From Salinispora arenicola (GTDB lineage Bacteria > Actinomycetota > Actinomycetes > Mycobacteriales > Micromonosporaceae): a stretch of DNA of 64,000 nt. The DNA is taken from contig NZ_VFOL01000001.1 of assembly GCF_006716065.1 (NCBI RefSeq), positions 4,774,001-4,838,000 on the forward strand, read 5' to 3'. The position numbers and the translations under genes were made by a program. Below are positions 1 to 8,914 of this stretch, one piece after another. Under the pieces are notes generated by a model. That model had not been told where the DNA came from, made no database searches, and worked only from the letters and a program-made list of their open reading frames with translations. The first letter of the stretch is position 1. Each line of letters begins with the position of its first letter.

Positions 1-97
1 TGCTCCATCAACTCGGCTGACGGTGCGTGGGCTTCGTTACGGCTCATCTCGCCCCCTACGGCTTTGTTCTGGCCTTGCTGACATTGCGGTACACCGA
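1..97. other. window edge, no gene assigned
   Basis: The first 97 bases, downstream of the GT39 gene on the minus strand, hold no reading frame I can connect to a family. Any gene here would lie mostly outside the window. Confidence 0.3.
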
Positions 98-2131
98 TCA
101 CGCCGCTCCTGCGCAGTCGAGCAGGATCGGCATCGGCATCTGAGCCGGCGGACCACCAGGCGCACCCGGCTGCCCGCCCGGCCCCTGCGGCGGCATGGGC
201 GGTAGCGGTGCCGGAGCACCAGTCATCGGGTCGACAGGCCGACAGTTCCCGAGCGCCCAGTTGGTGATGTCGACCGCGGTCCCGCTGACGAACGAACTCC
301 CCGGCGGCGGGGCGAGCAGGAACCGGATCTCACCGGCCCGCACCATCTCGTGGAAGGCCGGGACGGTCGGGTTGGGGTCGGTCCCGTAATAGCCACCCAT
401 CGTCATCACCGGGGCCCCACCCGACGCCACGGTGATCGGGGTCGCCGAAATCGCCGACGGAGCCGCCATGATCCACTTCGCTGTGCCCTGGTTCCGCTCG
501 AGGAAGTCGATCATGCGCGGGTCGACCGGCGGGTTCATCGTCATCACGAAGGCATCCGACATCGGCTTCGGCACCACGGTCAGCCCTTCTCTGCCTGGCT
601 GATTGCCCAACGGGTTGAAGGCCACCAGGGGCTGGCTGGTCGTCAGGACCGACCAGGTCAGCGGTGCCATGAGCGCGGCAAGCGCGACGAGGCTTCCCGT
701 CGGCTCGCGACGGGCCCCGACGAGCGCGGCGCCGACGGCGGCCACCCCGGTCACCAGCACGATCCCGGGCAGCGCCGACGGGGTCTGCGCGGTGGTCGTG
801 TACAGCACCACCGTCGTCCACACAGTCACTGCCAGTGCCTGTGCCGCGAACAGCCAGGCACCACGGCGGTCACCCTCACCCCAGACGCTCCAGGCCGCCA
901 GGATCCCGCCGGCACAGAGTGCGGACAGCGCCGGCACCATCATGCTGGTGTAGTAGGGGTGCAGCGTGCCGCTCATCAGGCTGAACACTGCCCAGCAGGC
1001 CACTGCCCACACAGCGAACAGCATGGTCGCGGCAACTGCCGGGTCGTCGCGACGGCGCTGGCGCAGCCGGAAGGCGAGCGCCACGACCGCCACCACCGCC
1101 AGCGGAAGCCACCACGAGACCTGGTCGGCCAGCGCGCCGGTGAACAGCCGGTCCAGGCCAGGGGGCCCCGCGTAGAACGCCTCGCCGGTGTGCAGGGATC
1201 CCAGGATCGTCTGGATCATCGGGTCGGTGGCGGCCGGGCTCTCACTGAAGTGGACGCTGCCAATGTCGACCAGGCGACCCTGGACGCTGCCGTCGGAGCT
1301 GCTGCTGATCCACGGCGGGTCGGTCACCAGGGTGGCCATCATGAGCGGCCACGCCAGCGACACGGCGGCCAGCGCGGCTCCGGCGGCCAGCAGTCCGCCC
1401 AGCCGGCGCGCTAGCCCTCCGGCGCCACTGACCAGCCACATCAGCGCGAAGCCGGGTACGACGAGGTACGCCTGGAAGAACTTCGCGTTGAAGGCCAACC
1501 CGACCAGTGCCGCCGCGCCGATCAGTGGGCCGAGCCGGCCGCGACGTACCGCCCTGATCGCCAGCCAGGCCGCCAGCACCAATGCCAGCAGCATGATCGC
1601 GTCGGGGCTGTTGTTGCGGTCGATGGCGACGTTGATCGGACTCACCGCGAGCCCGAGTGCCGCCGCCAGGGCAGTCAGCCGCGCGGGCAATCCGTCGCCG
1701 AACGCCTCCCGGACGGCGAGCGCGAGCGCGAGCACGGTGGCGGTGCCGGCAATCGCGTTCGGCAGGAACAGGGTCGCCCAGTTGAGGCCGAAAATCTTGA
1801 CCAGGAGGGCCGACGGCCAGAGCCAGACAGCGGGCTTGTCCATCGCGGCAAATCCGGCCGTGTCGAGCGCGCCGGTGAAAAACGCCGTCCAGTCCTGGGA
1901 CATGCTCAGGACAGCGGCCGTGTAGTACAGGTTTCCGTTACCGGCGGTACCGGGTGCGCCCCAGATCCGCAGGAGCGCGGCGACCGCGACGCACACGGTC
2001 AGTCCGACCCACCACCATCGCGGGTTGCGCCCGGTTGGTTCCCGGGCCGCGTACACTTCAACAGGCGCCAGCGTGTCCTGGCCGAGGGTCCCTGAGCTCA
2101 TGCCGTTCAGAATCGCGGAAGCGCCGGTCAC
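98..2131 (-). CDS. GT39-family (ArnT/PMT-like) membrane glycosyltransferase
   Basis: Polytopic membrane protein of about 677 residues. After a short polar N-terminus there is a hydrophobic segment (WWWVGLTVCVAVAALL), then the early loop with YYTAAVLSMSQDW and DKPAVWLWPSALL. That arrangement is typical of GT39 dolichyl-phosphate-sugar mannosyl or arabinosyl transferases, with an acidic residue in the first extracytoplasmic loop. Many further transmembrane segments follow, then a soluble C-terminal third (FLERNQGTAKWIMA) ending in a Pro/Gly-rich tail. In this family lipid-linked sugars are moved onto proteins or envelope lipids outside the membrane. The GTG start at 2131 has GAGAG upstream; an ATG at 2101 is the alternative. 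A longer frame upstream to 2236 looks non-coding. The substrate is unknown. Confidence 0.8.
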   Translation of the reverse strand: MTGASAILNGMSSGTLGQDTLAPVEVYAAREPTGRNPRWWWVGLTVCVAVAALLRIWGAPGTAGNGNLYYTAAVLSMSQDWTAFFTGALDTAGFAAMDKPAVWLWPSALLVKIFGLNWATLFLPNAIAGTATVLALALAVREAFGDGLPARLTALAAALGLAVSPINVAIDRNNSPDAIMLLALVLAAWLAIRAVRRGRLGPLIGAAALVGLAFNAKFFQAYLVVPGFALMWLVSGAGGLARRLGGLLAAGAALAAVSLAWPLMMATLVTDPPWISSSSDGSVQGRLVDIGSVHFSESPAATDPMIQTILGSLHTGEAFYAGPPGLDRLFTGALADQVSWWLPLAVVAVVALAFRLRQRRRDDPAVAATMLFAVWAVACWAVFSLMSGTLHPYYTSMMVPALSALCAGGILAAWSVWGEGDRRGAWLFAAQALAVTVWTTVVLYTTTAQTPSALPGIVLVTGVAAVGAALVGARREPTGSLVALAALMAPLTWSVLTTSQPLVAFNPLGNQPGREGLTVVPKPMSDAFVMTMNPPVDPRMIDFLERNQGTAKWIMAAPSAISATPITVASGGAPVMTMGGYYGTDPNPTVPAFHEMVRAGEIRFLLAPPPGSSFVSGTAVDITNWALGNCRPVDPMTGAPAPLPPMPPQGPGGQPGAPGGPPAQMPMPILLDCAGAA

Positions 2132-2252
2132 ATGCGTCTCTCGTCGTGCGGGATCGGGACCGGGATCCTGGCAACGCCGAAGCGCCGTACCGGCGGCCAA
2201 CGCCGGAGGGCGCCAAGGCGTTCGCCTGGACGTCAACAGTCCCCACGGGCGG

Positions 2253-2996
2253 TCACCGGGACGCGGCCGGCACCTCGATCGGACGACGCGCGGTACGGTT
2301 CAGCCACCACTGTGCGATGACCAGGTTGGTGACCCAGGGGATCCAGCCCACGTTCTCGAAGAACCACTCGTCGCGGAAGCCGGGGATGGTGAAGGCCGCG
2401 ACGGCGAACGGACGGGTCCACAGGATCGCCACGGTGAGCGCGAAGCTGTAGATCATGATACGGCGATGGTCGGCGAACCGCCGCCGACGCGCGTACCGCC
2501 AGCCCAGAACGCCGGTCGTGACCCAGAGAAGCGCCCAGGCGGAGTTGCCGACCGAGATCGACAGACCAGCGTCGGCTGGGGCGCCCTGGATGTTGATGCC
2601 GATCAACGTTGCGGCGGACAGCCCGCCGGGGATGACGCCGGCGAACAGGTACATCCGGCCGCTGATCCGGTGCGCCCGGGGGTAGTACCGGCGCAGCTTG
2701 CTCGACATCTGCAGGCAACCGGCGAACAGCGCGACCGCCGAGGTGACGACGTGCACGATGACGACCGGATAGTGGAACCACACGTCCTCGCGCAACGCGA
2801 CCCGGGCCTTCGCGGGGTCGAGGCCGATGTAGGTGGGCAGGACGAAGGCGGCCACCCATGCCACCACAATGAAGCCGAACAAGCCCAGCCAGGTCGGGGT
2901 CAACCAGGATCTGCGGGTGGGCGGGTTCGCGCGCGCTCGAGTCCTGGTACCGCCACCGTCCGGCCGGACGTCGGATTCCTTGTTCGCTACGGTCAC
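2253..2996 (-). CDS. DUF2306-type integral membrane protein
   Basis: About 247 residues. A polar N-terminus (NKESDVRPDGG) precedes four or more hydrophobic helices: LGLFGFIVVAWVAAFVLP, VVIVHVVTSAVALFAGCLQ, MYLFAGVIPGGLSAATLI and WALLWVTTGVLGW. The conserved YPRAHRISGRMY and RRFADHRRIMIYSFA motifs mark DUF2306, a family of unknown function with several histidines near the membrane. The GTG at 2996 was chosen because GGAGG lies six bases upstream. Frames extending further upstream are arginine-rich and look non-coding. It is divergent from the hydrolase gene at 3203 and shares its intergenic region. Confidence 0.75.
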   Translation of the reverse strand: MTVANKESDVRPDGGGTRTRARANPPTRRSWLTPTWLGLFGFIVVAWVAAFVLPTYIGLDPAKARVALREDVWFHYPVVIVHVVTSAVALFAGCLQMSSKLRRYYPRAHRISGRMYLFAGVIPGGLSAATLIGINIQGAPADAGLSISVGNSAWALLWVTTGVLGWRYARRRRFADHRRIMIYSFALTVAILWTRPFAVAAFTIPGFRDEWFFENVGWIPWVTNLVIAQWWLNRTARRPIEVPAASR

Positions 2997-3202
2997 GACT
3001 GGCCTCCACGTCATTGCTCGCGTCGCCATCGTCTGCCGCCCCCGGGGCCCGCTACGACTTCCTGATTGCGCTCTCAGTCCGGGCGCCCGCCACCCTGTCG
3101 GACACGCGGGTCGCGGTGAAGAAGCCATGCCCGGAACAACCGCCGAGATATGATTTGTTCGCTTTATCAGATCATTTCTGGCGGAAGGGTCGGAGCGTGG
3201 CC

Positions 3203-4003
3203 ATGCTGAAGGTGACATCCGTGGACGGCACGGTGATCGCGTACGAACGGCACGGGGACCACGGCGGGGATCCGCTGATCGTGGTCGGTGGCGCCACCTG
3301 CGACCGGGCGAAGACCCGCCCACTGGCCGAAGGGCTCGGCGGCCACCTGCCGGTCGTCAACTACGACCGCCGTGGCCGCGGCGACAGCGGCGACACCAGC
3401 CCGTACGCCGTCGAACGGGAGGTCGAGGACATCGCCGCCCTCGTCGACGACCTCGGTGACCACGTCGTCCTGTACGGACACTCATCCGGTGCCACGCTCG
3501 TGCTGCACGCCGCAGCCGCCGGGGTGCCAGCCAGGGCAATCGTGCTCCACGAACCACCGTTCAGCGCGGACACCGACGAAGACCGCCAGGAAGCCCGCGA
3601 CTACGCCGAAACCCTGACCGCACTGCTGTCAGCCAACCGACGCGACGACGCCGTGGCACTGTTCTTCCACACCACCGGCGTACCGGCGGACGCCGTGGCC
3701 GAGATGCGCCACGAACCGTGGTGGGCCGACGTGGTGGCGCTCGCGCCGACGCTCGCCTACGACTCCGCGGTCATGGGTGACCTAAGCCGCGGTGGCAGCC
3801 TGCCCGTGGAGGTCGCCACCCGGGTTGCCGTGCCCGCACTGGTGCTCAGCGGCGGAGACAGCCCGGACTGGATGATCGAGGCAGGCCGTGCCGCCGCCGC
3901 GGCGCTGCCGCACGGCACGCACCGGGTTCTGCCCGGCGAAGGGCACGTACCGTCACCGCAGACCCTCGCCCCGGTGCTGACGGAGTTCATCGCCCGACGC
4001 TGA
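3203..4003 (+). CDS. alpha/beta hydrolase
   Basis: 266-residue alpha/beta-hydrolase fold protein. Visible elements are the strand and oxyanion region (DPLIVVGGATCDR), NYDRRGRGDSG, the nucleophile elbow GHSSG, the acid-bearing LVLSGGDSPDW and the catalytic histidine in GEGHVPSP. Together these complete a Ser-Asp-His triad. It resembles the small esterase/haloperoxidase-like hydrolases common in actinomycetes; the substrate cannot be inferred. The ATG at 3203 is preceded by GGAG at seven bases. The upstream DNA is locally AT-rich (3148-3178), compatible with its own promoter. No link to the metabolite island is evident. Confidence 0.8.
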   Translation: MLKVTSVDGTVIAYERHGDHGGDPLIVVGGATCDRAKTRPLAEGLGGHLPVVNYDRRGRGDSGDTSPYAVEREVEDIAALVDDLGDHVVLYGHSSGATLVLHAAAAGVPARAIVLHEPPFSADTDEDRQEARDYAETLTALLSANRRDDAVALFFHTTGVPADAVAEMRHEPWWADVVALAPTLAYDSAVMGDLSRGGSLPVEVATRVAVPALVLSGGDSPDWMIEAGRAAAAALPHGTHRVLPGEGHVPSPQTLAPVLTEFIARR

Positions 4004-4125
4004 ACCGTCCTCGACACCGCCACGGACCTACGCACGGTCGGAGTTGAGGTTCGCGCTCCGACCGATGCGACAATGTCGGCTCACCGAGATTTTCCTCGGC
4101 ATGCCTCTGCATCGGAGGGAATTTC

Positions 4126-5139
4126 ATGAGTACTCCAACTCGCGCTGCCGAGGTCCGTCCGGTCGCACGGCTGGCGGACCTGGCCGACTACATCATCCCG
4201 TTCTCGATCCGGGCCGCCTGCGACCTGGGCATTGCCGACCACCTCACCAACGGTCCGTGCCACGTCGACGAACTGGCCCGGCGTACCGGCAGCCACCCCC
4301 GCTCACTGCTGCGGCTGCTGCGGGCCCTCGCCGCACGCGGGATCTTCACCGAGACCAGCCCGCAGACGTTCGACCTGACGCCGCTGGCCGACCCACTACG
4401 CAGCGACCACCCAGACTCGCTGCGGGAGGCCTACCCCCTGATGGCGGGCGACATCGGCGCCTGGGCGGGCTTTACCCACAGCCTACGCACCGGTGCCGCC
4501 GCGTTCGATCGGGTCCACGGCGAGGACTACTGGACGTACCTGGCCGCCAACCCGGCCGAAAGCGCCCGGTTCGACGCGTCGCAATGCGCGGTCACTCGGC
4601 GCGAGATCGGTGCGCTGCTGCCTGCCTATCCGTGGGACCGGTTCGGCACACTGGTCGACGTCGGTGGAGGCAACGGCGCCTTCCTCGCCGCCATCCTGAC
4701 CGCGCATCCCGGCCTGCGAGGGGTGCTGTTCGACCAGCCGCACGTCGTCGCCGACACCGACGTTCTGACCAGCGCGGGAGTGCAGGACCGCTGCCAGGTG
4801 GTCGGGGGCGACTTCCGCCGGGCCGTCCCCGCGGGCGGGGACGGCTACGTGATCAAAAGAGCCTTCTACGACCTTGACGACGAGGACGCCGCAGCCTTCC
4901 TGCGTGCGGTCCGCTCGGTAGTCGCCTCAGACGGGCGGCTGCTCATCATCGAACCGATGATCGAGCCAGGCGACGGGTTCGACTGGGGCAAGCTCTACGA
5001 CGTCCTCCTGTTGACCATGCGGGGTGGAGGCAGCCGCAGCCGCGAGGAACTCGCCGCCCTGTTCGGTCGGACCGGCTTCGAACTGACCAACGTCGTACGC
5101 ACGAAGAGCCTACCCATCGTGGAGGCCCGACCGGTGTGA
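4126..5139 (+). CDS. SAM-dependent O-methyltransferase-like protein lacking the usual catalytic His
   Basis: 337 residues, acetylserotonin/caffeate O-methyltransferase family. The N-terminal winged-helix dimerisation domain spans about residues 20-110 (LADYIIPFSIRAACDLGIADHL; LLRLLRALAARGIF). The Rossmann SAM domain follows with LVDVGGGNGAFL as motif I and the GDFRRAVP loop. In active members the next motif is K-x-x-L-H-D-W-D-D, whose His is the general base. Here it reads IKRAFYDLDDED, so Tyr replaces His. Either it has shifted chemistry, as in family members that do decarboxylation or C-hydroxylation, or it is inactive. Compare the homologue at 43711, which keeps LHDWDD. ATG with GGAGGG upstream. 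Convergent with the P450 at 5202. Confidence 0.8.
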   Translation: MSTPTRAAEVRPVARLADLADYIIPFSIRAACDLGIADHLTNGPCHVDELARRTGSHPRSLLRLLRALAARGIFTETSPQTFDLTPLADPLRSDHPDSLREAYPLMAGDIGAWAGFTHSLRTGAAAFDRVHGEDYWTYLAANPAESARFDASQCAVTRREIGALLPAYPWDRFGTLVDVGGGNGAFLAAILTAHPGLRGVLFDQPHVVADTDVLTSAGVQDRCQVVGGDFRRAVPAGGDGYVIKRAFYDLDDEDAAAFLRAVRSVVASDGRLLIIEPMIEPGDGFDWGKLYDVLLLTMRGGGSRSREELAALFGRTGFELTNVVRTKSLPIVEARPV

Positions 5140-5146
5140 CCACGAT

Positions 5147-5177
5147 CCGGCGGCCCACTCGGGTGAGGGGCCGCCGG
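5147..5177. terminator. bidirectional hairpin between convergent genes
   Basis: A perfect ten-base inverted repeat (CCGGCGGCCC and its complement, with an 11-base loop) lies in the 62-base gap between the convergent methyltransferase and P450 genes. It has no U-run, as is usual in high-GC actinomycetes. Confidence 0.6.
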
Positions 5178-5201
5178 GCTCGACCGGGCCATGGATCCAG
5201 A

Positions 5202-6407
5202 TCAGCGCAAATGGACCGGCAATGCGGTCAACCCGTGCATAACCATGCTGGCCCGCCAGGTGAGTGAGCTGGCCGGGTGGGCCAGACGCAGAGCGGGGAA
5301 CCGCCGGATGACCGTTCCGATCGCGACGGTGCCCTCCATCCGCGCCAACGGCGCTCCAATGCAGTGGTGGAAGCCGTACCCAAAGCCGAGTTGGGGATTG
5401 TCCTGCCGGTCGACGCGGAACACCTCCGGTTCGGTGAACCGGTCGGGATCCCGATTGGCCCACAACAGAGAGACCAGAATCAGGGCACCGCTCGGAATCG
5501 CCTGCCCGGCGATCTCCACCGGCTCGGTACTGTGCCGTACCGCGATCTGCACCGGGCTATCGAAGCGCATGGCCTCCTCGACCACCTGCGGCAGCAGATC
5601 GGGATCCGCCTTGAATGCCACTAGTTGCTCCGGGTTGGCGAGCAGGTTGAGCAGGCCGTTGCCGATCAGGTTGACAGTCGTCTCATAGCCGGCGGTCAAC
5701 AGCAGGTACACCATTGATGTCAACTCGTCATCGCTGAGTCGGTCCGCACCGTCCCGGACCGCTACCAGCGCCGAGAGTAGATCGGACTCGGGTACTTGAC
5801 GCTTGCGGTCCAGCAGGCCGCGGAGGTAGGCGACCATCTCGCCGGCGGCGGTGGTCAGCCGGTCCAGGTCGACGGCGCCCGCCGACGTCAACACCTTCGT
5901 CCACACGTTGAAGTCGGCGCAGTCCTCCGCAGGGATGCCGAACAGGTCGACGAGTACGCGCATCGGCAGCGGCAGCGCCAGTCCCGCCACGAGATCCGCC
6001 TCGTCAGCGCCGGCAAGCCCGTCGAGCAGTTCGTCCGTGAGCTCCTGGATCCGCGGGCGCATCTGCTCGATCCGCCGACGGGTGAACGCGGCCGAGACCA
6101 GCCGGCGCAGCCGTGTGTGGTCGGGCGGCCCGACGTTGAGCATGTGACTGTTGAGGGCCCGTTCGAGGTCCTCGGGCATCCGACGGCCGTGCCCGACAGT
6201 GGCCGTACGGCCCTGCAGTCTGAGGTCAACGAGGGCGTTACGGGCCTCCTCGTGCCCGACGATGAGCCAGCCCGTCTCACCGGACTGGGTGGTGATCCGG
6301 TGCACCGGGCCGGCACCGCGAAGCTTCGCACGCCAGGCGCGTTGCTCCGCCGCGTCGGCGAGCAGGACGCTGGTGCTCAGGGTCTCCGACATAGCCCGAT
6401 CGTCCAA
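5202..6407 (-). CDS. cytochrome P450 (CYP107/CYP105-like)
   Basis: 401 residues with all P450 landmarks: the C-helix DHTRLRRLVSAAF, I-helix LLTAGYETT (oxygen-activating acid and Thr), ExxR in EEAMRFDSP and the heme loop FGYGFHHCIGAPLAR with the Cys thiolate. It is a soluble class I enzyme needing ferredoxin and a reductase in trans. It resembles polyketide and macrolide hydroxylases; the substrate is unknown. The start could be the ATG at 6407 or the ATG at 6392 (MSETLST); neither has a strong ribosome site. It lies about 13 kb left of the calicheamicin-like island, so membership of that pathway is doubtful. Confidence 0.85.
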   Translation of the reverse strand: MDDRAMSETLSTSVLLADAAEQRAWRAKLRGAGPVHRITTQSGETGWLIVGHEEARNALVDLRLQGRTATVGHGRRMPEDLERALNSHMLNVGPPDHTRLRRLVSAAFTRRRIEQMRPRIQELTDELLDGLAGADEADLVAGLALPLPMRVLVDLFGIPAEDCADFNVWTKVLTSAGAVDLDRLTTAAGEMVAYLRGLLDRKRQVPESDLLSALVAVRDGADRLSDDELTSMVYLLLTAGYETTVNLIGNGLLNLLANPEQLVAFKADPDLLPQVVEEAMRFDSPVQIAVRHSTEPVEIAGQAIPSGALILVSLLWANRDPDRFTEPEVFRVDRQDNPQLGFGYGFHHCIGAPLARMEGTVAIGTVIRRFPALRLAHPASSLTWRASMVMHGLTALPVHLR

Positions 6408-6473
6408 CGAACCGTCGGGCGGCTCATCTCTGGCCGTGCGGCAAGTGCTACTGACCGTGCGACACGCGCATCC

Positions 6474-7382
6474 TCACGCGCCCGCCACCGCCGGGAGGTC
6501 GCGGTAGCCGCCGAGGACGAAGCCGTGCCGGGCGACCGTGTCGCGCAACGCCCGGCTGGTCAGGGCGGCCAGTTCGGCACCCCACCGGTAGCCCCAGGCG
6601 TACCGGGAGAGATCAGGGTCCCCATCCTCACCCGGATGGCAGTTGATCTCAGCCGTACGGGCGGTCGAGATCCCCACCGCGTCCACGGCGGCCAGGAACC
6701 GGGGCAGGTGGAGAGCGCCGGCCTCGTCGAGACCGGCGTACCCGTCCGGAGTGGCCAGGCCAGCGCTCCTGATCCGGCGGCGGAGTGCCCTGCTCAGCAG
6801 CCGGATCCCCTGCCCCCTTGGGCTACACGACCGACTGGACGGAAGGCGTACCCCTGGGATATTCCACCGCCTCGCCAACTCGATCGTGACCTGGCCAACC
6901 GCCGGCCACAGGTGCAGGTGCTGATGGGTGTCCACATGCGCCAACGACAGCCCGAGGTGCCCGGTCAGCCTCTGCAGTTGCGCCTCGAACTCCCGCCCCA
7001 CGTCGTCCGGATCTACCAGCCCGGCGGCGGCCCGGGCGAGGAACCCGGCCCAGGTCAGTGGCAGCCGGCCGGCCCGCGTCAGCAACGTCGGGATCTCCCG
7101 GCGGGTCAACAGCGGAGGATCCTCCCCCACCACCGCCAGGTGCGCGCCGACGCTCAGCGCCGGCACGTCAGCCAACCACCGGGCGGTACGCTCGACCGCC
7201 GGCCCCAGGGCTAGCACCGATGTGCTGGACAGCACCCCCACCCGGTGTGCCCGGAGCACCCCCCGGGCACTTGCCTCGGTGAGGCCGTAGTCGTCGGCGG
7301 TGACGATCAGCAGGCGCCGGCTGGTTCCGTCGTCCGGGTACGCGGGCCGCTGAGCCCACTCTGAACGTGGCGTCGTACCCAT
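6474..7382 (-). CDS. YdjC/ChbG/HpnK-family carbohydrate deacetylase
   Basis: About 302 residues. The metal-binding signatures of the YdjC family are visible: TADDYGLT near the N-terminus, HLAVVGEDPPL, VDTHQHLHLWP in the middle and INCHPGED near the C-terminus. Members hydrolyse acetyl groups from amino-sugar oligosaccharides (ChbG) or hopanoid precursors (HpnK). ATG at 7382 chosen; a GTG four codons upstream sits too close to the AAGGGG ribosome site. The gene follows the P450 in the same direction with a 66-base gap (it is upstream of the P450), so they may be co-transcribed. Confidence 0.8.
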   Translation of the reverse strand: MGTTPRSEWAQRPAYPDDGTSRRLLIVTADDYGLTEASARGVLRAHRVGVLSSTSVLALGPAVERTARWLADVPALSVGAHLAVVGEDPPLLTRREIPTLLTRAGRLPLTWAGFLARAAAGLVDPDDVGREFEAQLQRLTGHLGLSLAHVDTHQHLHLWPAVGQVTIELARRWNIPGVRLPSSRSCSPRGQGIRLLSRALRRRIRSAGLATPDGYAGLDEAGALHLPRFLAAVDAVGISTARTAEINCHPGEDGDPDLSRYAWGYRWGAELAALTSRALRDTVARHGFVLGGYRDLPAVAGA

Positions 7383-7610
7383 CGTCAACCGCACCCCTTC
7401 GCCCCAGTCGGAACCGGCCGGTCGGGCCTACCGGTCGCGGGTGCGACATCGGTAGCCACGGCACCGTACCGGAGCGCGACCATGGTGGCGGGCACGGTGC
7501 CGGCCCGCCATCGAGCGTCGCGGCGTGGCGGGCGGGCGGCATCTCCGGGCGTGCCACACCGGATTCGACGGCGTCACGGCGGCGGCAGCTTTCATGTAGT
7601 CGCCCGGGTG

Positions 7611-7958
7611 TCAGTCCGTGATCTCTGCCAGGCGGGCCTTGACCAGCTTGGTGACGAGGCGGTCGGGCAGCGGCTTGTCCGGCTGGTAGCGCACGACCGT
7701 GTTCGACGTGTCATACTCGTGCAGGTCGTCGGCGTGGGTTCGCAGCACATCGCCGTACATGATGTACAGGCTGAGGTGGTTGCTCGCCGCCCCGATGCTA
7801 ACCAGCGGCCGATTGTTGATCCGAAACGCCGGGACGCCACTGCGGATGGTCTCCTCGGCCTGCGGTGCCGCAGACCGGATCGTGTCGCGCAACCGTTGCA
7901 GCGCCGCCCGCTGCTCGGCCGGCAGATCCGCCAGGTACTTGTCGACTACGTTCGCCAT
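7611..7958 (-). CDS. DUF1801 protein
   Basis: 115-residue DUF1801 (YdhG-like) protein: VDKYLADLPAEQRAALQRLR, then EETIRSGVPAFRINNRPLVSIGAASNHLSLYIMYG, and KPLPDRLVTKLVKARLAEI at the C-terminus. The family is a small cytosolic fold of unknown biochemical role. The ATG is preceded by AAGGACGAGG. The 215 bases downstream, to the YdjC gene, hold nothing recognisable. Confidence 0.8.
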   Translation of the reverse strand: MANVVDKYLADLPAEQRAALQRLRDTIRSAAPQAEETIRSGVPAFRINNRPLVSIGAASNHLSLYIMYGDVLRTHADDLHEYDTSNTVVRYQPDKPLPDRLVTKLVKARLAEITD

Positions 7959-8169
7959 GGTCCTCGTCCTTCACCGCTGGTCGCCGCGGGCCGCAGCCGG
8001 CCGCCGGAGCCGGAGCCGCGGTCCATCTTGCCCTACCCCAGGTGACCCGGACAGGCGAGCGCGCCGATGAGCCCGCACCTGGTGTGCCGTGTCGTGCGCA
8101 TCGAGGAAGATACGCCGCGCCGGCGTGCCAGACACGATTGGACCCCCGACGACGAAAAGAACGAACGAT

Positions 8170-8887
8170 GCGGCCGGGCTCAACCTCGGATACCACGTCG
8201 GGCAGGGCTCCCCGCCGTACACCTGACGCTGGCTCGGGAGGCGGAACGGCTCGGCTTCAGCGTCCTCTAGGTAGCCGAGGCGTACGGCTCGGACGCGCCC
8301 ACCGCCCTGGCATGGCTGGCCGCGCAGACCAACCGGATCAACCTCGGCGCCGCGGTCTGGCATCCGGTCACCGTCGCCGGCCCGCACGACCCGCTACCCT
8401 TGCCCGACGGGCCGGGCGAGACGCTGCGGCTGATGCTGCGTCCGGTCCGCGAAAACCTGCCCGTCTACCTGGTGCCGTCGGTCCACGGAACCTACGGCTC
8501 ACCGGTGAGATCGCCGACGGCTGGCTCGGGATCTTCCTAGCCCCCGAGCACTCGGCAGAGCCCCTGGCACAGCTCGCGGCGGGTCGTGCCCGGGCCGGTC
8601 AGCCGCTCGCCGGTTTCGACGTGGCGCCGACCGGGCCGGTGGTGTTCGGCAACGACCTCAACGCCTGCGCGCTGGCGGTACGCCCGTACGCCGCCCGCTA
8701 CCTCGGCGGGATGGGTAGCCGAGAGCAGAACTTCGACAACCAGCTGTGCGCAGACATGGGGTACGCCGACGCCGCCGCCGGAGTATCCACGCTCATCGCG
8801 GGGCTGCTCAGTGGCGACATCGAGCGAGGTATCGCCACCCCGCCTGGGCTGGCCGAGGCCCTGGACATCTCCGGCCTGGGTGACTGA
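8170..8887 (+). pseudogene. decayed LLM-class (F420-dependent) oxidoreductase
   Basis: Pieces of a luciferase-like monooxygenase/F420 oxidoreductase are readable in several frames. LTLAREAERLGFSVL is followed by an in-frame TAG where the family has Trp, then VAEAYGSDAPTALAWLAAQTNRINLGAAV. After a deletion come LPLPDGPGETLRLMLRPVRENLPVYLV, a frameshift near 8475, and VGPRNLRLTGEIADGWLGIFLAPEHSAE through to a natural stop at 8887. An intact member is about 340 residues; here the middle is missing and at least one stop and one frameshift interrupt it. The C-terminal part from about 8480 is still open. It is convergent with the aldehyde dehydrogenase. Confidence 0.75.
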
Positions 8888-8914
8888 CCCGCTCCGAGGA
8901 CGTGATCCGTCCGG

